NCBI GenBank assembly: GCA_018105865.1
Contig: CM030836.1
Location: 17,748,503 to 17,812,502 of the forward strand
Length of the DNA stretch: 64,000 bases
Direction: 5' to 3'
Source: Metaphire vulgaris
Lineage: Eukaryota > Annelida > Clitellata > Crassiclitellata > Megascolecidae
Below, piece by piece: positions 51,255 through 63,700 of the stretch. Every line of letters starts with the position of its first letter. Position 1 is the first letter of the stretch. The position numbers and the translations under genes were made by a program. The notes below the pieces were generated by a model. That model saw only the letters and a program-made list of their open reading frames with translations. It was not told the origin of the DNA and ran no database searches.

Positions 51255-54200
51255 CAGACAAGACAGACAAAACAGACAAAACAGACTGACAGACAGACAG
51301 ACAGACAAAACAGACTGACTGACTGACTGACTGACTGACTGACTGACTGACTGACTGACTGGATGAAAATGCATCTGAGTGAAGATGCGGTTTTAGTCAG
51401 CATTTAAATGTAACCAGTGAATTTTCCGGTCTGTTCTGATTTGCCCGCCTGAGCATCGTGTACCGGTAATAATGTTGTTTTCCAGTGGTCAGCATTTAGA
51501 TTTAGTGCTGATTTGGATTTCACTTCCGGATGTTTTGACATCTTATTTACACAAATATCGGAACGAACTGGGCCTGTCGATACTGGACTTCTGTTTTGAA
51601 GCGGTTTGTTCCTTCTCTGATGTAGGAGTGTTTTTCTGTTAACATTTCTTATGTTGACGTGCTTGTCATCTATTTTGAGGATTAGTTTTGACGGTCAAGT
51701 AGGCCTACGCTTTCTTTCTTTCGGCTGTGGACGTATTTTTAGCACTTGTTATCGTTGGCCTTACCAATGTTTGACGGTAATCCAATCCACTTGGGCAAAA
51801 GTGAGACAGTGAACATGGCGTCATTTACTGTATGTTGTTCAAGTTGTTGCTTGGGGCTTGTGATTTTGGAGCATTGCTCTGACGGTTGGTCATTGACTAA
51901 CTGGCAACAACCTTGGCTTCTATATTAACACTGATATTAGATCTTAAAGAGATAGAAAATATGTAGGTGAGCAAACAGAGCGCAAGGCGAAAGAAGAAAA
52001 CAGCTGGACCGTGGACGAATTATGATGACCATAATTTCCTGAATTTTCTGACCACATTTGCTGAGAATGGCAGACGTTTTCCATATTAGAAGCATGATAA
52101 TTTACAGCATGTATTTCCTCAGTGACAGAGTCTCAGAGTCATTATAACTATTAGTAGAATGCCAGTAGAAGGCAATTCATTCACCCGGAAAGGAATTAAT
52201 TTAGGCCCTACAGTAGATTAGAAGTCATATAAAATTTTGGCATATGTGGGGGGGCTTGAACATCCATAAGACTACCTAATCATGGGGGCCAACCATTTGT
52301 TGTTTAAAGGTATGTAAAGTTTCATTAAGTAATTTCTTAGGGTCCCAACTTTGGGATAAGGAAAACATTGGCATATTTACTCAATTTTGAACGGGCCACC
52401 ACTTTCCCCCTGACAAGTTACAACTGGAAAAAGTCATATAAAAATTATTGGCATATGCATGCTCTTGAACATCCATAAGACTACATGCAACTGTATAGTT
52501 TTTCAAAGGCCCAAATTTCATGGCCCAATGAGTAAATACTTTGTTATAAGGAAAATCACTTAGATGAAAATATGTAATATAAAATGTAAAATATTTGCAT
52601 AGCACCTTGATATTATTATGGACTAGTCATCAGCCTTACAGCACAACTCCAGACCATGTTGATTTCCACTCTGTGCTGGTGGAAGTGTGAGTGCCTGGGA
52701 GTCGGACCCAGAGGTTGACGGCTAGCAGGGCTGACACTCTACCAACTGAGCCATCAAGGCACTTGTGAGATTAAATGCACTAAGATTGATGTTGAAAACA
52801 AGAAAGACTAGTTTGTCATAATTATTACCTGTCATTACATTACCATGACGTTACGTTTGCCCATAAGAAATTCTCATTGTGTGTGAAAGCAATTACCGGT
52901 AATTAAAAAATGAAGTCTGAGCAACAGACTGGCAGATTACACTACCTGATCACTTGATACTTAAGTTCTTTCATGCAGGTTGACTTCCTCTTTGACCCTA
53001 GCGACAGATTTATGCCGCATCAAAAGCAACTAGAAATTAAGTCTTTGTAATTGCTTCTTGCTCTCCCTGGGTTCAACAAAGCAGGATCAATTTTCAGAAG
53101 CGTCCTCATGCTTTGAAGTACTCAATACAAGTCATACAGCTTCTCTTTAAGACTTCATTATTGTATGTTAAAGAAAACTTATAGACAATGGTTTTGATAT
53201 GTGCTTAGTTCTGTTTATGGAAGAAGCCAGCTATCTAGTACAGTGGATCCCACTTAATCGCATACCGCCTAATTGCATAACCCGCATAATCGCATATCAA
53301 CATAAAAACCCGAACCAGTGTTTTGTGCTTACAATTAATTATCAGACGTCCCGCTATTCGCATAGCCCAGTTAATCGCATAAGCAAGGCTTGCACGGCAC
53401 CTATGCAATTAAGCGGGTTTCACTGTATCATGTTTTAGATACTAGAAAATAGTGCATGATTTTGCAAGAACAAGCTGTTGCTACATACCTCACCGATAGC
53501 ATGTTGCAGACTCTAAAAACCTAAAACTCATCATAGGTGGTGAAGTTCTTTTAGCAGATGAGTTCACATCCATATAACTTATATCAGATTTTTCTGGAGT
53601 TGTTTCTAATTAAATACAGACAAAGAATTCTTTACTTAACCAGGAGTGGGAAATGCTTTTGAGAATCCTGACATTGTTTCCAAACAAGGAGAATTCGCAC
53701 AACGACCGCCCTGTCATGATTTTAAGAGGATTGCTCCCTTTGACGATTCCAAATCTGGCTTCAGCACTGGAGAAGGTTTTACATCGTTCACCAACAAAGC
53801 CTATGGACAGACCAGCCACGAAAACTTTCCAGGTGAGGATGACACCATTTTCAGGATGTTTGGTGAGGTTCTTATGCATGATTCAACTTATTCATTGTGG
53901 GAAACCAGTTTCGAAATTCCCGATATCAATAGGACAGCCGTGTGAAAAGCACAGGGGCAAAACAGTATTATCATGAACTCTGTCATATACATTTCACGGA
54001 AAATAATTGAGTTCAAAGAGTTAGTTGAGTATTGCCACTGTTGTGTTGCCACAAGAGAATATTATATAACAACCCCCAATCATCATGTGAACGATTGTAG
54101 GAATTTGCAATTTGTATGAAGCAATTATTTCGTTTTTGGAGAAGAATTGAATGATTCCAATGCTCACGTTCAAAAGAAATCTGTTACATTGTTAATGATA

Positions 54201-55145
54201 TGCTAACATTTGTTTGTAAAAAACTTGGCCTTGTTGGAGTGTTTTTAAAATTTAATGGGTTAGAAATGTGCTGGCACAATGAATTTCTGTGCTTGGCTTA
54301 GTGGACAGTCTTGGACGTTTCCTTTCAGGTGATACGAATCCAATGTTCTTAAATTCTTCTAAAGTTCCAATGGATGATACAGTGATCAGGTATTCTGACT
54401 TCCATTCTTCAGCATCACCTGGAGCTAATGGGTTAATGTTGGAGGAGGAGAATTCGATGAGGTTTTCTGAGTCACAGCTTCTTTTGGATAGTCGATGTCC
54501 AATCTGTTCAGACAAAGTATCCGGTTATCATTATGGACTCCAGACTTGTGAAAGTTGTAAAGGTAGAGTTGCATGAACAAAAAAAAATGTTGTGATTGCA
54601 ATAATGTTTTACCAAGCAATTTTCAATGGCGTGTGTGAGAGTGGTGTGCACCTGGGGCCAAATAAAAAAATGAAAGAAATTTTTGATGAGCATAAGAAGG
54701 TTGCCGTGTCAATTTTGACGTCCCCATGGTGGGCGCCTGGGACCAAGTCGATAAAGAAATGAAAACATGTTTGATGAGCAAAAAAAGTCACCGAGTCAGT
54801 TTTGGTGAACCCATCTGGTTGGCGCCCGGGGCCACCACCCCACTGGCCTCCCTTCTGCACGCACTGCTGGCAGTTTTACACTTAGTGACCGCAATGTAAA
54901 TACTATTCAGTCATTTTATTGACTTTAGAATAGCTATAAGTGCATTTTTTCAAATTAGTATGATGCAGTTTTCTGAAAACTGGAGGGTCTGGTGATTATG
55001 ATGAGCATTTGAACTCTTTTGTGCATAGTAAAATCTATGTGGTGAAGAACCAGTTTGGCCTACACTGTTTAGGTCACGTGACACACACCACTCTTATGAT
55101 TCTTCACTTGTGAACGACTTAATGTGCGTTAACATTAACAGCCAT

Positions 55146-55189
<44 letters not shown>

Positions 55190-55466
55190 TAATAATAATA
55201 ATAATAATAATAACTCAAGGTGTCTGAGCAGTTTATAAAAATTGCTCAGTTAGTCAATGACCATACTCATATTGCATCCCCAAAAGATCAGAGTGAATCC
55301 AGAGATCAGTTGGAATGAAATACAGCAAGACTGACTGTGGTGGAAAACCAAACTGGAAACTGTGTTATTTCAGTTTAGATTTGAAAATACCCGGTACTCA
55401 GTTCATTTGAAAATATAACCAAAGAGAAAAAATTGTTGTTTTGAAACTACTACTATTATTGCTACT

Positions 55467-55551
<85 letters not shown>

Positions 55552-55573
55552 GCTACTACTACTGCTGCTACTG

Positions 55574-55667
<94 letters not shown>

Positions 55668-55695
55668 ACCTGCTACACCACCACTGCTACTGCTG

Positions 55696-55744
<49 letters not shown>

Positions 55745-56287
55745 AACTAATACTACTAATACTACTATTACTATTACTACTATTACCATAACCACCACCC
55801 CTACTATAATGATTGACTAAAGACTTACAAACACCAAATGTATATTGAATAAAACTATTCTGGATTTATTTACTAATCTCTGCAGATTGTCCTTCTTTAA
55901 TGTGGATGTCATTACTTGTAACTCTATTTCAGTTTGAATTTTGATTTGAAGGAGTCGAATAGATTGAACCGAATAGGCCATAATGTTCTGAGCAGTTGTT
56001 TCTGTCTCTGTGTTTCTTTTAGGATTCTTCAAGCGATCTGTCCAGAATCAGAAGCGCTACACGTGCGTAGAAAATCAGTCCTGCCACATCGACAAGACGC
56101 AGCGCAAGCGCTGCGCCTACTGTCGCTTTCAGAAGTGCCTGAGCGTCGGCATGAAGCTCGAAGGTGAGGAGTTTCAACCCTGAGGAGGACGAGAATTCTC
56201 AGAATTTTTTCTATCATTTGTGTAAATTTTTATTCTCTGAATGATCATAATGAATTAATGATATCAGATGATATGGTTTTTATATGT

Positions 56288-56326
<39 letters not shown>

Positions 56327-57741
56327 CAGGGGTGGCGCTGGATTTTTTTGGCTGGGTGGGTCTAATGCAATCTTGTAATATGATCCCACTGAAGACAACC
56401 ATGACCCGGCTCAGACTACCCCTTCCTCACCTCTACCCCTAAACAAAATCTCTACAGATTTGCATGATTTGCTCGGGTTCCCCTACCCCTACACAGTTGT
56501 TTGCAAACAATGGTCTTGTACAAAATTTTGTTGAAATTTTGTGCCATGGCAGAAAAGTTGGACCCTCTTGTAAGCATCAACTTATGGAAATTTTCCGGCT
56601 GAGTATGTTCAGGAAAGATCGTCCTTGCTAGCAGCAGATGGACCCCGGTGAGAGTGACTCAGTGGCTGTGGACACTAAGAAGCGGCTTTGTGAAATTGAC
56701 TGGTGTACCAATATTGTTGTCTCCTAATCATTGCTATTCTGTTCTATTCTACTTGATAATTTATGTAGCGCTATAGCGTGGCCAAGGCCAAAGGCAAGAG
56801 CATTTTACAAAAGGCAGTCATACGATATACGAAATAAATGCATTTTAGGGTTCAATAAGAACGACTCGAAGTTGGTTGCCATGGTCACTGAAACTGGAAG
56901 TGCTAAGTGAGGGAAATATTGTAAATAAAAGTGAGAGCTAGCGGGCAAGTAGCTAGCTAGCTATCCAGTGTTTATTCTAGCCACGTTGACATTGGGGGGA
57001 TTTTGGAATGTTTGGGGGGGACAAGGTCTGAGGACAAGGTCTGAGTCTCTAAAAATCTTGACAAGCAAAAAAAAGAAAAAAGGGTCATCCACCCTCCTGA
57101 AATGCCCTGGCAAGGACTGAAATGCCCTGGCAAGGAGAGAAGTTGTCATCCTTACATTTTTTCCCCTCTTCAAAACATAAAAGCCCCTCGTCGGCACACT
57201 TTTGGGGGGATAAATTTATATTTCCCCATGCAACATATAAAAAAATTGGGGGATTTTTTTAACTTGGGGGGAATTTCCCCCCCCCAGAGAAGGCCTAGAA
57301 TAAACACTGCTAGCTAGCTATCTTTTTGTGCATACAGGTGTAGACAGAGATAAATGTCCAGCCTGCGAGATTTCTGGATTTGTCTCTGCATCTGATACTA
57401 ATAATTACCGGTACTTATGGTTGTGGCAGTTGTGAGAGCATCACTGTATCACTACACTGGCCATTAAAGGAGAAACCTGCGCCTAAACAGCCTTGAGACT
57501 CAGGGAGATATATTAGCAAAGTTTTGCCGAACATGTGAACGGATCATTTTACATTTGCCCGGAGTTGGCCTTCAGTTTTGACTTTAATGACTGACGGTCG
57601 TTTCAGCCACTGTGATGAAGGAGTATTGAACTGGTTGAATTATAACCCGATGGAGAATTTTATGCACTTAGTTATCATATTGTGTGTGTGTGTGTGTGAG
57701 GGGGTGACCGTGGGTGTTTTAATGTGCTATGGGTGCACGTC

Positions 57742-57777
<36 letters not shown>

Positions 57778-60700
57778 GGAGGAGGAGGAGGAGGAGGAGG
57801 AGGATGATGATGATGATGATGATGATGAGGATGTTGATGATGATGATGTTGATGATGATGATGAGGATGTTGATGATGATGATGTTGATGATGATGATGA
57901 TGATGATGATGGTGGTGGTGGGGTGGTGGTGGTAAGAATGTGATTTAGAGTGGTTTCTGAGGCCAAAAAAGGTCTTTGCATTTATTTTTGTGACCTTGTG
58001 AAAACCACTCTAACATTTAATAATCCAGTTTTTCTAGATGATTTTTTAATCCATTTATTGTTTCATCTGAAATAACTTTGGAGCAGGAATATGAATTGCA
58101 CCTGTTTTGATGGAATGAGTCTTAGTACATTTATGCAGGGATTTGTGAAGTCTCAATCATGTGAAGGATATTAGGGTTGATTTAGCATTTTTCTGAGGTT
58201 GAAATCTGGAAAATTTATAGGTGAAAATGAGGAGAATTAAGTAGAAGTAAACCTGTTTTAGTAATACAATCAGCATTGTTGCTCTCTTCAAGCACAACTG
58301 CCTGCTAAAGAACTAACTACAACAGTACAGCACTAGCATTTATTGTGTACTTAAAAACAACAACTAGCCTAATACTTTGAAGTTAAGAAAGAAGCACAAT
58401 GAACCTACAGTTAGGCCTACATTTACATTGGTTTCAAATGCTTTGAAAAAGTCAAACCTGGCAAACACTGCATTCAGATTGTAAATGCTTTCACATTTGG
58501 AAGCATATGGCAGTATGGGGATTTAACTGTAGAGATATACGTGAAATGGAATTCATCAAAATTGTCTTTCCTCATAGAAATTGAAATTTTAAATCTGCAA
58601 ACTGGGATTTCTTCTGTCAGTTGTCCCCCCCCCCCAAAAAAAAAAAATCCCGTAATAATAGAAAATCATTGAATTGCAGCATGTGGCTCATTGCCTTTGT
58701 TAATTTGTAGCAGCTGCCCCTGTTTTCTCCAGAAACTCATTCAGTGAACTCTTAGTGCCCGTAGTTCTTAGGTCCTGCATGGACGTGCACTACTGATTGA
58801 ATTTCATTTCATTTAGGTCTTTTACTCCCACATCAGTCACGATTGCACTGGCGGACTTGTCAGTTTACGGACAGTTGATGCAAATGAAAGATTTAATTTC
58901 ATGTCAAAATATCCATTAGGTGCTGTCCATAAATGACGTCATGCACTCAGGGGGTGAGGAGGTTCAAACATTTGTGACAATGTGTGACAACGGGGGAGGG
59001 GTTTCCAAAAATATGACGTCACATATTTCAAAATATTGTTATTAATACCACAATGTTATGTTGCCGCAAATTTGAAAGTATTTTACGCTTATAATTATTA
59101 TACTGCACTTCATTTTAAAAAGAGTTTGAAAAAGTTTCTGAATATTGTTGCAACTATAATAATCATCATGAATATTTTCAAATGAAACATTAATTTTGAC
59201 ACTGGAAAGATGACAAGACGACTGGGAGGGGTTAACGCGTTGTGACATCATATTTGAGGGGTCTGACTTTTTGTGACGACGTGTGACGAGGGGAGAGGGG
59301 GAGGTAAAATACTGCCAAAATTTCGTGACGTCATTTATGGACGGCCCCTTAGTCATCTGGTGAGTCCATTTGGTTTGATTTCTGAGGTGAATTTTGTCGA
59401 CATGTAGGCAGACAATAACGAGAAACTTTAACGGAACCTGATTCTAGAAATGCAGTAATCATCATCATCACCATCGCACCACTGTACCACACCGGCACTG
59501 GGCGATGACATGGGTTAACTGTCTTCACAAAGTCCTGTCTTGTGTGGCTCAATGTGCCTCTGGTATAGAGGTCCATTCTCTGATATTATTCATCCAGGTC
59601 GTTCTTGGTCTTCCTCTGCTTCTTCTTGTCCTTCTGTGATATTAGCATTATGGACTTTTCCGTGGCATTTTCCTGTCATGCTATATGTCCAAAATATTTC
59701 AAATTTCTTTCTTTCACTTTGGCAATTAATATTCTTTCCATTCCTGCTTTGATTCTGGAAATGGAGATAGTGTATCTTGTGCATTCACCTATGCTCTGCA
59801 TGGTTTGGAGTAGACACTTCTGTGATCTGTGTAGCATTTTAGGCTAATATCAGACTGGCACATTAAAATGATAGCCCTATATAAATTGAAGATTTGCATA
59901 TATTCTCGTTCTTTGGCTGATAAAGAGGAATTATTGAGAATCATTGACATAGACTTGATCTTTCAAATTAAGGAAATTAAATAAGGACAAAAGAAATGTG
60001 ATATTAAGTTCTTAACACAACTTCTCGCTTTATGTCTTTCTTCATGTACAGTACATGTTCACAGATTTCAGCATGCCATAAGTTCTCCATTTTCTCTTAA
60101 TTATTGTGATTCCTTTATACATGGTGCTTTAATTGTTTGTATGAAGTGAAAAGTGTGACTTTGTATGCTACATGGTTTTGTGCTTTAACTTTCCTGGTGA
60201 TTCTTACCGTATGCCATTTTTGCATACTTTAGCTGTACGCCAAGATCGAATGAGAGGCGGTCGCAACAAGTTCGGTCCTTTATACAGACGAGACAGGGCT
60301 CTGCGACGTCAGATGATTTCAAAGCATAATGAGTTCATGTCTCATTGCCAACATTTCTTGCCGTATTCCACGCCTCATCATCACGCTCAATGAAACAGGA
60401 AGCTCCTCCGACGAATCGACTGATAGGCTCCGGTAGAAAAACAACAACTTTGGCTCGTCACCTCCATTTCCTAACACCCATGAGTATGGCTTCAAATTGG
60501 AGGATGCCGACATCAAACCGCCAATTGAACTACTGAGTAGCCTGGTAAATTCAGGACCGCAAGGACCATATTGCCCTGTGTTTTCAACATCTAGAACAGC
60601 GTCGTCGTCGATGCCTGATTTTAGGACAGACGTTTGTGGAGGCTACAGGAACTTGCCGACATCTAGGCCGCCGTTGACAACTGCTTCATCAAAGATGAAT

Positions 60701-63700
60701 GCAGCCACTGAATTGCCACATGGTAAATTCGTTGACGTGAGGGAAGAATATGTGGGCTACATTCATGGCTACGATAATCAGCATTCAACGTCTAACATGA
60801 TGGAATATACTAGTTGCAGGAACACAGGCCAGTTTTTTGACTCGACTGATGTACAAACTGCTGCAATGGGAACAGAGTTCATGCCCCCGGAGGGTACGCA
60901 GCCTTCCTCTGCATCTCATCAACCTATTTATTGCGCATTTCAGTCGTCTGCTCAGGTTGGATACTCGCGGTCATCGGATACTCTGAGCATCCCTAACTCA
61001 CAGCCCACTGCTTTGAGAAGTTCGTGCAGTAGTCCCGGAGACTTTTTAGAGCTGCATCGATTTTCCCACGCCAATTCATGCGACTACGCGGTGCAGTCGC
61101 ACGGAGACGCGAGAGGTCGCAGAATTCACAACGATGATGCCAATCCCGGTCAGGTTGGCGTCGCTGGCGGCGAAGACCTTCTGCAGTGTTCACTTCTTGT
61201 GGAGCCCGGAGTTTTTCAGCTGATTTCCGACATGCAGAAGAACGACCAGCAGCTCAGAGATTCGCACCAGAAGCTTCGCAGGTATGCGGATGAACTGCTG
61301 CAGCAGCTGGCAGACTCGACTGCCAAGTTTCACCAAAATGTGTCGACTGAGGAAATGAGTGAAAAAATTGAAGAGAAAAGGACAAACATAATGATTCAAG
61401 TGATGTGCAAACTGTGTGATCAGTCATTGTTTGTACTCATCAACTGGGCAAGGCGGGCCCATCTCTTTCAAGAAGTTATGGTATGCCCACCCTTTTTTTC
61501 TTATGTCAAGCATTTGATATTATTATACCATATTTGTGGTGGATTTGGCCGATCTTTGGCCTGTTAATGCTGGATTTGATAAGAGTCATCTTAATGGAGC
61601 CTGTAGATAAAATTTGAGATGGTCTTTTATTGGCATTTCATCCAATTATCAGTAGTTTAGGCAGTGTTTTTTGTCCCCTCCTCATTAGTTTTTAAGAAAC
61701 CCATTGTTTAATGAGAGAAACACTGTTTTCTGCAAATTCAGAGCCAGTTTCAATTCGACCAGATCCACATTTTTAATTTTGTACGAGACTGATATCTCCC
61801 AGCCTCCCCCCCACTGGTAGAAGCCTCTGAGCACAGTTAGGCGATTGCCACAACTAAGCACCATAGTCAGGTTTAGTTGAAGATCATCAAAATGATCACA
61901 TTGTCAAATTTGAACGTGTTCTTTTATGCCCATGTCTTAAAAATGGCTTCAGCAGTTAAGTTAAACACTGAAATTTTAATGACCCTGCTCCTATAGTCTT
62001 CTAAATTATTTGAAAAGATATGATACTAATGATGATTATTTGTACAGCTAATGCCCCTACTTCTAAGTACAAATATAATGACAATTATGACATGTTTGTT
62101 CATGGCAACTCATTTAATCAAATCATTGCCACATGATAACGTTATTTCGGAAATCTTTTTGCTTGCTATTGTGCATTTTGCCGGTGTGTTATTTGTGTCG
62201 TTGTTTGATAGGTGGAAGATCAGATGAAATTGCTGGAGAGCTGCTGGAGTGAGCTCCTGCTGTTGGAACTCATCTACAGCCAACTTGATTACCTCTCTGA
62301 GGCAAACCATTTGATAATGGTCAGACAGCTCTCAGATTCTGTTATTAATTGATTACTAGACAATTTTAAAAGTTCCAATTCAAAAGTTAAATTCAGTGCT
62401 TTTTCCATTGGGAACGCACAGAAACGGCGTTTCCACACCTTTTTCGCCAGATTCTGTAAGTTGATGTAAAGTTTAGTACCAGTATTCTGCACAAACTTTT
62501 AATCTTGACAGTTTAATTATATATAAACTCTTTGAGTCTCTTTTGCTTTCTTGTAAAAGATGTTTATTTCTTTAAATATCCTGTAAATTATGGTGTTCAT
62601 TGAGCAAATTCAGTAATAATTTCTTATGACAAAACATGTTAAATGAGTTCCAAAACCTTTTTTCCTAGAAAACAGCACTGGTTAAAGCTATTCATAAAGA
62701 CCAAGAAAAGAACTTTATTGACTGAGTTTGTGTTTACTTTAATGTCGGAAATCGTTTAACCATTTTTGTTGGCTAAAACTTTGCCATTGTCGATTATGGT
62801 TTAAGTCTTTCAAGTCCTTCTTGACGTTAGTGGCAGAACATGTTTTCGCCTTCTGCATGCATTGTAGGGCAGTGCTATTAGTTATATGAGTAGTTGTAAA
62901 GTACTACTTTACTCTGTAGGTAACTGGACATGTTGTGAACTCTTCGCTTCTCAGTCGACTTCAGTTGCACGGCGTTGCCGACCATGTCCTTGAGCTTGTT
63001 AGGAAATTTCGCAACTTGAGGCTGGACAAGAATGAGTACACTTGTCTAAGGTTTATCATTTTGCTTAACCCAGGTTTGCTCAAGTCATTCATTTACGACT
63101 TTTATTTATTCATTTCAAATAAAAAATGTTATTTAAATTATAAATAACAGAATTCTGCATTAATGGAAACCATGTGACCTCTTTAGACACCTATCTTCTC
63201 TTCAGACTCCACCTTTGATCCTTTGTACTACTTCCTAGGTGCTAAATAAATTTACAAGATTTTACTTACTTACTTGATCCTTACTACTTATGATAGACTT
63301 TTGTTGGTTTTTCAAAAGTTCCAGGTGCTGCTGGCTTTCTAGATCAAACTGTCAAATCTGTGTAGGATATGGGTATAATTAAATTTGTTAGAATTGCTGT
63401 TGACAAGGACTGATTATTCTTCAGTTATGATAATTTTGTAGACATTTGCTTGCAAGAGATCACTGCAGTTCAATTTGTGATTAAAATGAATGTTTGATGG
63501 TCTTGGAGCCCACCTTTTTGTTCAAGCCACTTTGGCAACTAGAGTTCCTGACCATCAAAGGAACAGAGCCATGGGACACTTGGCTCAGTTGCCTAGAACA
63601 GCAACAATGATATTGATGTGTGTGTGTTTGTTTATAGATGCGTCCGTATCAAAGACGATGTGTGTGTGTGTTCGTGTGTGTGTGTGTGTGGCTCCTTCTT

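Larger units (their letters stand above)
41350..53643. other. Long repeat-rich interval, probable NR5A intron 1
   Basis: If exon 41295-41349 is right, this is a 12.3-kb intron. It holds hAT-type MITEs (43947, 48373, 48818, 49607, 50527), a mariner-type MITE pair (45257, 53241), retrotransposon fragments (42340, 44810, 45940), a tRNA-derived SINE (52614) and GACA/GACT repeats (51220-51360). An orphan exon-like frame lies at 43775-43938. No other gene is recognised. Confidence 0.45.

Noticed and set aside
51220..51362. CRISPR-like regular repeat array
   Set aside because: It is a 4-bp microsatellite without unique spacers, in an animal genome.
51746..51928. MASFT-type frame near 51814 as the NR5A first exon
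   Set aside because: Its possible donor (TTTACT|GTATGT) is in phase 0, whereas exon 53644 requires phase 1.
52691..52762. Functional tRNA gene on the minus strand
   Set aside because: Acceptor and T arms pair, but no proper anticodon stem forms and SINE-like sequence continues downstream.
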